A stretch of DNA of 64,000 bases from Bacillota bacterium (GCA_023404345.1 JAEYCB010000048.1:20244-84243); one strand, 5' to 3'. Shown: positions 23,768-35,352, counted from the stretch's first letter. Notes: generated from the letters alone by a model not told the origin. A program made the numbers and translations.

Positions 23768-24930
23768 GGCTTTTCGTCCTTTCCGCCGTCCAGACAGAGA
23801 CGGATCAGCTCACGGTTGACCTGCGCCAAATGGCCCATGCGCTGCTCACTGCATCCGCTGTCCAGCAGCACAAAGCCGCTGCCCTGCCCGTCGAAGAACA
23901 CCCCGTTCACCGCGCCGTAGGCAAATCCCTGATGCCCCCACAGCGTGCGGCTGCACACCACCGGGTCGTCCAGCGTCAAAAGTCCCATTCCATGGCGCAT
24001 GTTCACAGCTTTTTCGGGCCATCCCGCCACGGGGCGGCGCATTTCCTCCATGCTTCGCACATCCAAAAAGCCGTCGCCACCGCCCCAGGCTACCAGCGCC
24101 AGCCGTGCCAGATCCGGCGCGGTGATGAACAGGTTGCCCGCCGCAGGCAAATAGCGCCGCTCCGGGTCCGGCTCCTTCATCGGCTCGGCCGAAGCGATGC
24201 GCTGTACGGCGCAGAACGCGCGGGCGGGCGGAAGCACGCGGTAGCTGTCCGCTACGGCACCGGCATCCAGCCCAGAGGGATCAAACGTACCCGCAACCCC
24301 CAGCGGCTGCAGCAGTTCCCGCTGCATCAGTTGCTCAAAGCTCACAGCAAAACGCTTTTCCAGCAGGCTGGCCACCATGCCCGCCGCTAGGTTACTGTAA
24401 CGAAACGTCGTGCCCGGCACGGCGGGCAGATAACACTCTGGATCGGCCAGCAGTTCGGTAAGCGGAGTGTTTCGATTGAAAGCCGAAAAATATGCGGACG
24501 AATCCACAATGCTGGATGTATGGCTCAGCAGCATGCCCAGCGTAATGGGGGCGTCCGGGCAATGCGGATTGCGCACGCGGCGACCCAGCAGATCGCTGAT
24601 ATCCTCCGTCACATTCAGGCGCCCCAGCGTTTGCAGCCGGAACACCAGCAGCGCCGTGACCATCTTGGCCACCGACGCCGTACGGAACACCGTATCCGGC
24701 GCCACGGGGCGCTTCAGCGGCTCCAGCGCCGCATATCCAACACAGATGCATTCCCCCAGGGTTCCCCGTTCAAAGCGCTGCACGCACGCCCCCACGCACC
24801 GCTTGCGCCACAGCGCCCGCGCAATGGCCTGCGCCGCTTCGCTGCCTCGTGCCGCGCGCCAGGCAGGGCGCTGTCCCATCACGGGCAACGCAAATCCATA
24901 TAGCAGGTTTTTTACGGTTCCGACCGGCAT
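23764..24930 (-). CDS. serine hydrolase, beta-lactamase class C family
   Basis: 388 aa. Catalytic SxxK in TASVAKM (near residue 88) and the YSN motif (near 175) are intact. No signal peptide is evident, so it is probably cytoplasmic or membrane-associated and an esterase or peptidase rather than a secreted antibiotic-degrading enzyme. ATG 24930 has AGGAGA upstream and overlaps the 3' end of lgt by 19 bases. Confidence 0.85.
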   Translation of the reverse strand: MPVGTVKNLLYGFALPVMGQRPAWRAARGSEAAQAIARALWRKRCVGACVQRFERGTLGECICVGYAALEPLKRPVAPDTVFRTASVAKMVTALLVFRLQTLGRLNVTEDISDLLGRRVRNPHCPDAPITLGMLLSHTSSIVDSSAYFSAFNRNTPLTELLADPECYLPAVPGTTFRYSNLAAGMVASLLEKRFAVSFEQLMQRELLQPLGVAGTFDPSGLDAGAVADSYRVLPPARAFCAVQRIASAEPMKEPDPERRYLPAAGNLFITAPDLARLALVAWGGGDGFLDVRSMEEMRRPVAGWPEKAVNMRHGMGLLTLDDPVVCSRTLWGHQGFAYGAVNGVFFDGQGSGFVLLDSGCSEQRMGHLAQVNRELIRLCLDGGKDEKP

Positions 24931-26027
24931 GGGGCCGTCTCCTCTCCATGTATGTTGGGTTCCGCTTTCCAGCGGCACAGGGCCGCAACGTATACCGGCA
25001 GCGTCAGGCTGCACAAAAGGGTATGCAGGTGCAGGCCAACACCCGCCCCCAGCGGGCCCATTCCCAGCGCCGCCAGCAGGCCTGCCGCATCCAGTGCAAA
25101 GGGTGCCAGCAGACGCACAGGCGAAAGGCCCGCGCTTGTACATACCCAGATGCCCGCGCCCAGCGCCATTAACGAAAACAACGCATACAGCCAGGGCGTT
25201 CCCAGCGCGGCCCAGCGTGCAATCCACAATCCCCCGCAGGCCAGTGCAGGGCCCAGCGCACGTCTGTTTCCCCGCATCGCGCGGCCAAGGATGACTCCCG
25301 CCGCCACCAGGCACAAAATCAGGCTCAAATACTGCGATACGCGCAGGCCGCCCAGATAGAGGCTGTCCTCCCGCAGCTGCTCAATGATAAAGCGCCCACT
25401 GCCATAGATGAGCAGATACCAGCACATCACGCCCCCCGGCTCACGGACCCGGCGGCGCATGGTCCACAGCGCCGCAAAGCCCAGCGCATCCCACAGCGAT
25501 TCGTAAAAGAAAGTGGCCATGTGCCACACATAGCCGCCCCCCGATGGGATCAGCACGCCCAGAGGGAAAAACTGAAATGCCGGATTGGTGATTTCGGGAC
25601 CGTAGGCCTCCATGTTGAAATAGTTGCCCCACCGGCCGATGGCCTGCGCCAGCAGAAGTCCCGGCGCGATCATATCCACCAGCTTGAGGAACGGCAGTTT
25701 TTTTCTGCGGGCATATACCCACGCCCCCAGCGCCCCGCCGATGACGCCGCCATAGATGGCGATGCCGCCTTCCCAGATATAGAGAATCGAAATGGGGTTA
25801 TTGCGGAACAGGTCCCATGTCATGGCGACGTAGTAGAGCCTTGCGCCGATGATGCCGCAGGGCACCACAATCAGCGCAAGGTCGATCACCGTGTCACGCG
25901 GCAGACCCAGCCTTCGCTCCTCGCGTCCGGACAGCCAAATAGCTACCAGAATCCCCGTCACGATCAAAACACTGTACCATTGCAGGGGACCGAAAAGGGT
26001 CCTGCTGTAAGGAATCGCCATGCGCAT
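24912..26027 (-). CDS. lgt: prolipoprotein diacylglyceryl transferase with extended C-terminus
   Basis: 371 aa, longer than the usual 260-290. Transfers diacylglycerol to the lipobox Cys of prelipoproteins. Catalytic signatures are present: GGIAIYGGVIGG and AIGRWGNYFNMEAYG, then GSGRFIIEQLREDS. Residues about 270-371 add further hydrophobic segments of unknown role. ATG 26027 follows AAGGAG; ATG 26021 is an alternative. First gene of lgt-hydrolase-recX. Confidence 0.93.
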   Translation of the reverse strand: MRMAIPYSRTLFGPLQWYSVLIVTGILVAIWLSGREERRLGLPRDTVIDLALIVVPCGIIGARLYYVAMTWDLFRNNPISILYIWEGGIAIYGGVIGGALGAWVYARRKKLPFLKLVDMIAPGLLLAQAIGRWGNYFNMEAYGPEITNPAFQFFPLGVLIPSGGGYVWHMATFFYESLWDALGFAALWTMRRRVREPGGVMCWYLLIYGSGRFIIEQLREDSLYLGGLRVSQYLSLILCLVAAGVILGRAMRGNRRALGPALACGGLWIARWAALGTPWLYALFSLMALGAGIWVCTSAGLSPVRLLAPFALDAAGLLAALGMGPLGAGVGLHLHTLLCSLTLPVYVAALCRWKAEPNIHGEETAPCRSEP

Positions 26028-26185
26028 TACCTCTCCTTGCCGCGGTGCGGGCCGTGATGCTGCACTGTTAGCATGCACCTGCCCGCTCTGATGATACGCG
26101 CGGCCATACGCGTTGAATCCGTCGCGAAACGTTGCTTTCAGCCGCTCTGACCCGGGGTCGGCCATGGAAACAAACGCTTGCGCCC

Positions 26186-26214
26186 AGTATAGCATGCGCG
26201 CCTTTTCTTCGCAA
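26186..26214 (-). promoter_or_regulatory. promoter of lgt operon
   Basis: Minus strand TTGCGA (26209-26214), 17-base spacer, TATACT (26186-26191). Confidence 0.65.
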
Positions 26215-26282
26215 GCTGCCCCGCGCCCGCCGGCAGGCCGCTTTTCTATGTGCGCGTTTGGCTATATATGCCAAATAGGCTC

Positions 26283-26311
26283 TTGAAATTTCTGTCGTAA
26301 ACGTGTATACT
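26283..26311 (+). promoter_or_regulatory. promoter of ppdK
   Basis: TTGAAA (26283-26288), 17 bases, TATACT (26306-26311). Confidence 0.75.
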
Positions 26312-26400
26312 AGACCAGTTGAGAGGAAGGATGAGCATTGGGGATGGATTCCGCCGGTGGTTCGTCCTCACCAAGAAAACGAGGAGGAGAAAAAGACCCT

Positions 26401-29031
<2,631 letters not shown>

Positions 29032-29055
29032 GTTTCCAAAAGGCCAAATGAAACA

Positions 29056-29093
29056 ACGCGCATCGTCCGTCTGGGCGATGCGCGTATTTTATT
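29056..29093 (+). terminator. terminator of ppdK
   Basis: ACGCGCATCG (29056-29065) pairs with CGATGCGCGT (29076-29085), followed by ATTTTATTT. Confidence 0.88.
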
Positions 29094-29125
29094 TCTATCC
29101 CGCCAGCTCAGGCCACAAACCCCTG

Positions 29126-30229
29126 TCATTCCAGATCAAGCTCCTGCGCCAGCTGCTCCACCTCGCGGAAAAAGCGGGCGATGTGAAAGCCATCGGCGGC
29201 CGCATGATGAATTTCCATCGACAGCGGAAGCACCGTCCGGTTCCCGTCGCTGCGCCACCGTCCCCAGGAAATGATCGGAGCAAGGTAAACTTCATCAGCG
29301 GTGAGGTTGATATCCAGCGAAGTATACGACAGCCACGGCAGGGCGAAAACGCCGAACGTATTGAGCGGCATATCTGGCACATGATGTCCCCGCGCTTCCT
29401 TTCCCCTCTCGATATCCTCCCGGCAGCTCTGATAAAATGCTTTAAAATCCGGGTTCCACCGTGACCAAATCGCGGTGAAGCTCTCCTCCTGATCGTGAAA
29501 TACCAGATGCGACGGCCATACCTCGTTCCACAGCAATACCCGGTCCGTCTGCGCATCATAGGTGTAGCGGAATTCCCGGTGGCGGTTCACCACCGCCGTC
29601 ACGCAGTAAAGAAAGGCGACATAAAAACTGCGTCCCGTCCTTTTCGCCTGCTCCGTCAGCCGGGTCACATCCACTTCCCCGGTGATGGACGCGTAGCAAC
29701 GAGCCTGCCGGGTAAACTGCTCCCAATAGCTTTTCCGTTCCCAGGTCTCACGATCAATCACGCATGCGCCCTCCGGCACATCCAGCAGGGCTGCCAGCGG
29801 CATCGTCATGACCACTTCTTCGCCCTCCATCTCGCCTGTTTCACGGAAACCAACCTTACGATACAGCGCTTTGGCTGCATCATTTCCCTCCACATAGTTG
29901 ATCTGAATCAGATCAAACCGGTTCTGCTCCTTCAGCCAGGTGATTGCAGCCTGCAGCGCGGCCCTGCCGTATCCCTTGCCCTGATGCTGCGGGGCAATCA
30001 TAAAGCGCCATATTTCTACCTCGCGGGCTCCCTTGCCAAAATCAAACATGATGAAGCCCACCGGCTCATCGTCCTGATAAATGGCGAAGGGACGCGCCTT
30101 TTCATAAAATACCCAGGCCTGTGCCAGGGAGATGGCGTTGGACGCCACAAAATCCTGCTGCTTCTGGGGCAGCTCCATGGCCAGGATCTTCCGGTAGTTG
30201 GTTTCATCAATTTTTCTGAGCTGAATCAT
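29126..30229 (-). CDS. fused GNAT acetyltransferase and chloramphenicol acetyltransferase-like protein
   Basis: 367 aa. Residues about 1-155 are a GNAT domain (IAPQHQGKGYGRAALQ acetyl-CoA loop, then ALYRKVGF), like SSAT/BltD-type amine acetyltransferases. Residues about 155-367 match type A chloramphenicol acetyltransferases: RETWERKSYWEQF at the start and the catalytic HHAAADGFH near the C-terminus. The reading frame is continuous with no stop or shift between the domains. Acceptors unknown; CatA homologues outside resistance plasmids often act on other substrates. ATG 30229 follows GGAGGA. Confidence 0.85.
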   Translation of the reverse strand: MIQLRKIDETNYRKILAMELPQKQQDFVASNAISLAQAWVFYEKARPFAIYQDDEPVGFIMFDFGKGAREVEIWRFMIAPQHQGKGYGRAALQAAITWLKEQNRFDLIQINYVEGNDAAKALYRKVGFRETGEMEGEEVVMTMPLAALLDVPEGACVIDRETWERKSYWEQFTRQARCYASITGEVDVTRLTEQAKRTGRSFYVAFLYCVTAVVNRHREFRYTYDAQTDRVLLWNEVWPSHLVFHDQEESFTAIWSRWNPDFKAFYQSCREDIERGKEARGHHVPDMPLNTFGVFALPWLSYTSLDINLTADEVYLAPIISWGRWRSDGNRTVLPLSMEIHHAAADGFHIARFFREVEQLAQELDLE

Positions 30230-30349
30230 GTCATCCTCCGCAGTCTGTCGCGTGCTCCGGCAAAAAGGACCGGGCGATATGGCACACATTCGGTGCCGAA
30301 ATGGCAAAACCCTTCCCGGCGGTATCCTTTCCAAAGGCACAAAAAAGCT

Positions 30350-30378
30350 TTATGTCCTCATACAAATTCTGCTATAAT
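30350..30378 (+). promoter_or_regulatory. promoter region of the Crp/Fnr regulator gene
   Basis: TATAAT at 30373-30378 is perfect, but no good -35 (TTATGT at 17 bases), so activation by a factor is possible. Confidence 0.45.
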
Positions 30379-30426
30379 AGTAATGATATGAACTGCCCTT
30401 CGCAGGAGAAGGAGTGTGCTGTACCC

Positions 30427-31131
30427 ATGGAAAAACCGCTTGATATAAGCCTGCTCAAATCAGGCATACTATTTCGCAACATGACGGATGATGAGTTGCT
30501 GGATGTGCTGAATTCCATGCATGCCCGGCGGCAGGTTTTTTTGCCCAAAGCGGTGGTCGTGCGGGATGGTGACCCCATGAATGAAATCGGCATTCTGCTC
30601 TCTGGCGGCCTCCATCTTTCGCATGTGGATGCCAGCGGAAACAGTAACCTCATGGATGCGTTGGGGCCAGGAGATGCCATCGGCCTCTTGAATGCCATTG
30701 GCCGTTACCGCCTGCACATCTCCGCCGTTGCCACGGAGAAAACCGAGCTTCTTTTTTTCACGGTAGATACTCTGCTCCGGCAGAACCGGCTGACCGCTCC
30801 CGAGCAGATCCGTTTTCTGCAGAACCTGACAGTGGCGGTGGCCCAGCAGGACCAACGCCTGACCCGGAAGCTGGAGGACAGCATCCGGCGTTCTATCCGC
30901 GAACGGCTTCAGGACTATCTTTCCGCCCAATACCATAAAGCGGGCAGCCGCACCTTCGCCATTCCCCTCAACCGTCAGGATCTGGCCGACTACCTGTTTG
31001 TGGATCGCAGCGCCATGTCCAACGAATTGTGCAAGATGCGGGACGAAGGTTTGATTCAGTTTGACAAGAGTCGGTTTGAGCTGCTTGTGGAAATGCCGAT
31101 TACCGAGGATGAGCCGGACCCTAATATGTAA
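30427..31131 (+). CDS. Crp/Fnr family transcriptional regulator
   Basis: 234 aa. An N-terminal cyclic nucleotide-binding-type barrel (about 20-130) and a C-terminal helix-turn-helix (NRQDLADYLFVDRSAMSNELCKMRDEGLI). The barrel shows no Cys cluster like that of Fnr and no obvious cAMP pocket, so the signal is unknown. ATG 30427 has AAGGAG 12 bases upstream; ATG 30388 in frame is an alternative. Followed by its own terminator and then the oleate hydratase operon, its likely target. Confidence 0.88.
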   Translation: MEKPLDISLLKSGILFRNMTDDELLDVLNSMHARRQVFLPKAVVVRDGDPMNEIGILLSGGLHLSHVDASGNSNLMDALGPGDAIGLLNAIGRYRLHISAVATEKTELLFFTVDTLLRQNRLTAPEQIRFLQNLTVAVAQQDQRLTRKLEDSIRRSIRERLQDYLSAQYHKAGSRTFAIPLNRQDLADYLFVDRSAMSNELCKMRDEGLIQFDKSRFELLVEMPITEDEPDPNM

Positions 31132-31150
31132 AGTAAATAAACTGCGTTCC

Positions 31151-31193
31151 CCGCTCTGCGCCCTGCCAAAAGCAGGCGCAGAGCGGTTTTTTT
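31151..31193 (+). terminator. terminator of the Crp/Fnr regulator gene
   Basis: CCGCTCTGCGC (31151-31161) pairs with GCGCAGAGCGG (31176-31186), then T7. Confidence 0.92.
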
Positions 31194-31252
31194 GCCGCAG
31201 CTGATGCGGTTTTTTGTTATTACTCACAAAATTTCCAAAAGAATTTGATTGC

Positions 31253-31294
31253 GTTGTTCAAACAACCTCTTTTCTCCCCCGGTTCCTGTATGAT
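31253..31294 (+). promoter_or_regulatory. oleate hydratase operon promoter with Crp/Fnr-like operator
   Basis: Inverted repeat GTTGTT-CA-AACAAC (31253-31266) and a -10 box TATGAT (31289-31294) with no recognisable -35. The repeat centre (31259.5) lies about 41.5 bases before the start site expected near 31301, the position used by class II Crp/Fnr activators. Confidence 0.6.
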
Positions 31295-31366
31295 CATACA
31301 TGTTAAGGAAGAGCGTCGCGCCCGGCGGGACTCCCCTCCTCAACATCAATCAGGAGGTACAATGAT

Positions 31367-33142
31367 ATGTACTATACCAATGGAAACTATGAAGCCTTTG
31401 CCCGTCCCCGCAAGCCGCAAGACGCCGACAAGAAGTCTGCGTGGCTGGTTGGTTCCGGCCTTGCCAGCCTCGCCGCCGCCGCTTTTCTGATCCGTGATGG
31501 ACAGGTTGCGGGAGATCGCATCCACATCCTCGAAGAATCCGCCCTGCCTGGCGGCGCGTGTGATGGCATTCTGAATCCGGAGCTGGGATTTGTTATCCGC
31601 GGCGGCCGCGAGATGGAAAACCATTATGAATGCCTTTGGGATCTGTACCATTCCATCCCTTCGCTGGAAGTGGAGGGGGCCAGCGTTCTGGATGAATTTT
31701 ACTGGCTGAACAAGGATGACCCCAACTTTTCCAAAAATCGCGCCGCGCTGCGGCAGGGAGAAAGCGCCAACACCCGCAACCGCTTTAATCTCAGCGACGA
31801 GGCCGCTATGGAGCTGCTAAAGCTGTTCTTTGCCACCGATGAATCCCTGTACGACAAAACGATCGACGATGTTTTCACGGACGAATTCTACCGCTCTGAT
31901 TTCTGGATGTACTGGCAGACCATGTTCGCTTTTGAAAAATGGCACTCCGCCCTGGAGATGAAGCTCTACCTGCACCGTTTCCTGCATCACATCGGCGGCC
32001 TTCCCGACCTTTCGGCCCTGAAGTTCACCCGCTATAACCAGTACGAATCGCTGATCCTGCCGCTGGTACGCTACCTGCAGGACAATGGGGTACAGTTTCA
32101 CTACGGGGTGACCGTAACCAATGTGCTGTTCCACTTCCTTCCCGGCAAAAAGGTGGCCCATCAGATCATCATGCTGCGGGATGGACAGGAAGAAACCATT
32201 GATCTTACGGAAAACGATCTGGTGTTTGTCACCAACGGGTCCTGCACCGAATCCTCCGCCCTGGGCGACAATGAACACGCACCCGTGCTGGAAGTTACTT
32301 CTGGCGAAGGTTCCAGCTGGGCTTTGTGGAAAAACATCGCCGTACAGCATCCCCTGTTCGGCCGGCCCGAAAAATTCTGCTCCAATATCGATGCCACCAA
32401 GTGGGAATCTGCCACGATAACACTTCTGGATGACAAGATTGCTCCCTACGTGCGGGAAATCTGCCAGCGTGATCCCTATTCGGGCAAGGTGGTGACCGGA
32501 GGCATCGTCACCGTTCGAGACTCCGCCTGGCTGATGAGCTGGACCTTCAACCGCCAGCCGCATTTCAAGGCACAGCCGGCAAACCAACTGGTAGGCTGGA
32601 TCTATGGCCTCTATCCCGACCGGCCAGGCGATTATGTAGGCAAGCCCATGAGCGAGTGCACCGGCGCCGAGATCTGCATGGAATGGCTCTATCACCTGGG
32701 CGTTGAGGAAGCCCAGATTGAAACCCTGGCTCGCGAGAGTGCAAGCACCGTACCCTGTATGATGCCCTACGTCACAGCCTTCTTCATGCCTCGTACTGCC
32801 GGTGACCGTCCTGACGTGGTGCCCGATGAGTGTGTAAACTTCGCCTTCCTGGGCCAGTTTGCCCAGACGGAACGCGACACGATCTTTACCACCGAATACT
32901 CCGTGCGTACCGCCATGGAGGCCGTCTATACCCTGATGGACCTGGGGCGGGGCGTGCCCGAGGTGTTCAATTCCGCCTACGACATCCGCTGCCTGCTCAA
33001 TGCTACCTACTACCTGCTGGATGGCCGCAAGCTGACTGACATGAAGCTGCCCCTGCCCCTCAAGATGACGCTGCACGCCGGCCTGGACAAGCTGGACGGA
33101 ACTGTGCTGCTGGAACTGCTGGAACACTACCGGCTGGTTTGA
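31367..33142 (+). CDS. ohyA: oleate hydratase
   Basis: 591 aa, the normal family length. Adds water to cis-9 unsaturated fatty acids to give 10-hydroxy acids, using FAD structurally. N-terminal dinucleotide fold WLVGSGLASLAAAAFL (about residues 26-41), the FAD-contacting GGREMENHYECLWDL segment, and the FWMYWQTMFAFEKWHS substrate-channel region are characteristic. AGGAGG lies nine bases before ATG 31367. In gut and skin bacteria the enzyme detoxifies host or dietary unsaturated fatty acids. First gene of a five-gene operon with membrane-stress and oxidative-stress proteins. Confidence 0.95.
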   Translation: MYYTNGNYEAFARPRKPQDADKKSAWLVGSGLASLAAAAFLIRDGQVAGDRIHILEESALPGGACDGILNPELGFVIRGGREMENHYECLWDLYHSIPSLEVEGASVLDEFYWLNKDDPNFSKNRAALRQGESANTRNRFNLSDEAAMELLKLFFATDESLYDKTIDDVFTDEFYRSDFWMYWQTMFAFEKWHSALEMKLYLHRFLHHIGGLPDLSALKFTRYNQYESLILPLVRYLQDNGVQFHYGVTVTNVLFHFLPGKKVAHQIIMLRDGQEETIDLTENDLVFVTNGSCTESSALGDNEHAPVLEVTSGEGSSWALWKNIAVQHPLFGRPEKFCSNIDATKWESATITLLDDKIAPYVREICQRDPYSGKVVTGGIVTVRDSAWLMSWTFNRQPHFKAQPANQLVGWIYGLYPDRPGDYVGKPMSECTGAEICMEWLYHLGVEEAQIETLARESASTVPCMMPYVTAFFMPRTAGDRPDVVPDECVNFAFLGQFAQTERDTIFTTEYSVRTAMEAVYTLMDLGRGVPEVFNSAYDIRCLLNATYYLLDGRKLTDMKLPLPLKMTLHAGLDKLDGTVLLELLEHYRLV

Positions 33143-33187
33143 TCCTTCCCCCACCATACGAACATTTTCAAAAGGAGCGTCGATCCC

Positions 33188-33811
33188 ATGAATGAGCGTC
33201 CTGTTTTCCCCTATGATATTCCGCCCGCCACAGACGCGGCCGGCAGTGCCGCGGCGGATTCCCATCCGGTAAACCGTAAAACCGGCATTCTCGCCTCTAT
33301 CCTGTTGGCTATTCTTGGCCTTCTGACCTTCTTCACCCCCATTTCGATGGGGGTGGGGATGGCCTACCTGCTCACCGCCGGCCTGCTGGTATACGGCATT
33401 TCCCAAACGGTCGCTTTCTTCCGTGCCCCAAAGGAGACGAGAAGCGGATGGTCGCTGGTAAACGGCATCATGCTGCTGCTGTTTTCAGGCTTTACGCTAT
33501 GGAGCGGGCTGAGCGGCATCTACGGTACCCTGCAGATGATTGTAAGTCTTTCCTATGTGGCGGGTTTCCTGACCATTGCCGCAGGGATATCCCAGATTTC
33601 CACCTTCTTTGCCCTGCAAAGAACCGGCGTTGATGGCGCAGGCTGGGTCATGGCAAGCGGCATCCTCAATCTGTTGCTCAGCATGGTCATTCTGGCCAAC
33701 CCGGTGGTCAGCTGGTTCACTTTGGCTTCCGTCTGGGGCATTTACCTCACGGTTTCCGGCATCGCCCTGTTTGCGGAGTCCTTATCCGGTCACAGGGCCT
33801 GCCACTCCTGA
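33188..33811 (+). CDS. HdeD family (DUF308) membrane protein
   Basis: 207 aa. A hydrophilic, Ala/Pro-rich N-terminal 35 residues, then six membrane segments arranged as three pairs, as in HdeD of the E. coli acid-stress island. GILASILLAILGLLTFFTPI and ILNLLLSMVILANP are the repeating halves. Follows ohyA by 45 bases with AAAGGAG at the start. Probably a stress-linked membrane protein; mechanism unknown. Confidence 0.82.
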   Translation: MNERPVFPYDIPPATDAAGSAAADSHPVNRKTGILASILLAILGLLTFFTPISMGVGMAYLLTAGLLVYGISQTVAFFRAPKETRSGWSLVNGIMLLLFSGFTLWSGLSGIYGTLQMIVSLSYVAGFLTIAAGISQISTFFALQRTGVDGAGWVMASGILNLLLSMVILANPVVSWFTLASVWGIYLTVSGIALFAESLSGHRACHS

Positions 33812-33829
33812 ACAGAGGAGGCGCCTGGA

Positions 33830-34294
33830 ATGAAAAAACTTGGTTTTCTGCTCTTTCCCCTGCTGGCCCTCGCAGTCGGAGGGCTGGCCGGCTCCCTCTC
33901 ACGTGTCGGAATTGAAACCGTTTACCCGATGCTGCTCAAATCACCGCTGACACCTCCCGGCGCCGTCTTTCCCATCGTATGGGCCATGTTATATGTCCTC
34001 ATGGGACTGGGCATGGCGCGGGTGGTACGAAAAGGCGGCCCTGGTACCACCCGCGCGGCGATTGCCTGGACCCTTCAGCTGGTGCTGAACTTCTGCTGGA
34101 GCCTTCTGTTCTTCGGTGCGGGGCAATACCTTGCCGCCCTGCTGTGCCTGGCCTTCCTGTGGTTCATGATCGCAGTGATGATGCTCACCTTCCATTCCGT
34201 CAGCCGTGCCGCCGCCTGGATGCAGCTTTCCTATCTGCTGTGGGTAAGCTTTGCAGGCTACCTGAACTACGCGGTGTGGGTGCTGAACCCCTAG
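33830..34294 (+). CDS. tspO: TspO/MBR family protein (tryptophan-rich sensory protein)
   Basis: 154 aa with five membrane segments. Conserved SPLTPPGAVFPIVWAMLYVLMG (residues about 38-60) and NFCWSLLFF are TspO signatures. Family members bind tetrapyrroles and are linked to oxidative or lipid stress. Third gene of the ohyA operon, 18 bases after the HdeD-like gene. Confidence 0.92.
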   Translation: MKKLGFLLFPLLALAVGGLAGSLSRVGIETVYPMLLKSPLTPPGAVFPIVWAMLYVLMGLGMARVVRKGGPGTTRAAIAWTLQLVLNFCWSLLFFGAGQYLAALLCLAFLWFMIAVMMLTFHSVSRAAAWMQLSYLLWVSFAGYLNYAVWVLNP

Positions 34295-34364
34295 TTTCCC
34301 GCACATCACACTTTTCTCGCATCTCATGCCCAACCAGGGCAAAACTATCTAGGAGGTATTCATT

Positions 34365-34928
34365 ATGTCTTACTTTTACTGGACCGGAACCGCATCCGTG
34401 TGGATTTCCATTCTGTACATGTTTCTGGGGCTTCCCCTGCTGCTGTATCCCGCTGCGAGCGGCACCTTCTTCATCTGGGCGCTTGCCGGCGGCGCCGCCG
34501 TTTATGCGATAAGCCACCTGGTGCGCTATATCCAGGGCCGCAAAGACGGGACCGCCACTGGCGGCGATCTGTTCCTGACCGTCGTACCCCTGCTTTTTAC
34601 CGTGGCATCCCTGATCTGGCCGCAAACGGTGTTGGCCTTCCTGCCCCTGGTGCTGGGTGCGCTGCTGCTGGTGGACGGTGCGGGCAAAATTCCCCTCACC
34701 ATCGGAGCCATCGAGCTGGAAAGCCCGGCGATGATTCCCCTGGCAATGTCCTGCTTCTTTCCGGCCCTGCTGGGTATTCTGCTGATGATCAACCCCTTTT
34801 CAGCAGTCCAGATCGTCATCCGCCTGTTTGGCATCGTGCTGATGATCAACGGGGTAATTGAACTGGTCTCTGCGATAATCTCCCGCCGGACCGCCGACAC
34901 CGTCACTTCCGACGACTTCCGTTCCTGA
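34365..34928 (+). CDS. HdeD family (DUF308) membrane protein, second copy
   Basis: 187 aa, six membrane segments in three pairs, without the hydrophilic N-terminal extension of the first copy. Diverged enough not to be a recent duplication. AGGAGG precedes ATG 34365. Lies between tspO and dfx in the same operon. Confidence 0.82.
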   Translation: MSYFYWTGTASVWISILYMFLGLPLLLYPAASGTFFIWALAGGAAVYAISHLVRYIQGRKDGTATGGDLFLTVVPLLFTVASLIWPQTVLAFLPLVLGALLLVDGAGKIPLTIGAIELESPAMIPLAMSCFFPALLGILLMINPFSAVQIVIRLFGIVLMINGVIELVSAIISRRTADTVTSDDFRS

Positions 34929-34956
34929 CCACGCTATTTATAAAGGAGTAACTTCT

Positions 34957-35352
34957 ATGATGAATTTCTATATCTGCGAACACTGCGGTAACATTGCCTA
35001 CAAACTGACCGACAGCCGCGTTCCCCTGACATGCTGCGCATCCCCCATGACGCTGCTCGTACCTGGCCTGAGCGACGGAACGGCAGAAAAACATCTGCCC
35101 GCCATTTATCAGGTAAACGACCAGGTGGAAATTGCCGTTGGCATCCAGCCCCATCCCATGACAGCTGAGCACCACATCGAATGGGTGGTCCTGGAAACCG
35201 ACAAAGGATTCCACGTTGTGAACCTCGCAGCAGGTCAGACGCCGCAGGCTTCTTTCCGGCTTTCCTCCATGGAGCAGCTTGTTGCCGCCTACGCCTTCTG
35301 CAATCTGCATGGCCTATGGATGATGGATGCCTCCTCCGGCTTTGACTTCTGA
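34957..35352 (+). CDS. dfx: desulfoferrodoxin (superoxide reductase)
   Basis: 131 aa. Reduces superoxide to hydrogen peroxide in anaerobes. The desulforedoxin Cys ligands are present (CEHCG and a CC pair at about residue 29), and the catalytic Fe centre ligands EKH, HP, HHIEW and CNLHGLW are all retained. Start at ATG 34957 after AAAGGAG. Last gene of the ohyA operon, followed by a hairpin and then the repeat element. Confidence 0.93.
   Translation: MMNFYICEHCGNIAYKLTDSRVPLTCCASPMTLLVPGLSDGTAEKHLPAIYQVNDQVEIAVGIQPHPMTAEHHIEWVVLETDKGFHVVNLAAGQTPQASFRLSSMEQLVAAYAFCNLHGLWMMDASSGFDF

Larger units (their letters stand above)
26028..26400. other. 373-base intergenic region with divergent promoters
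   Basis: Holds the lgt promoter (minus) and the ppdK promoter (plus), each with a long leader (about 150 and 80 bases). No gene or known riboswitch seen. Confidence 0.6.

Noticed and set aside
29126..29760. Acquired chloramphenicol resistance gene
   Set aside because: The CatA-like domain is fused to a GNAT domain in a chromosomal context with no mobile element beside it; resistance cannot be claimed from sequence.
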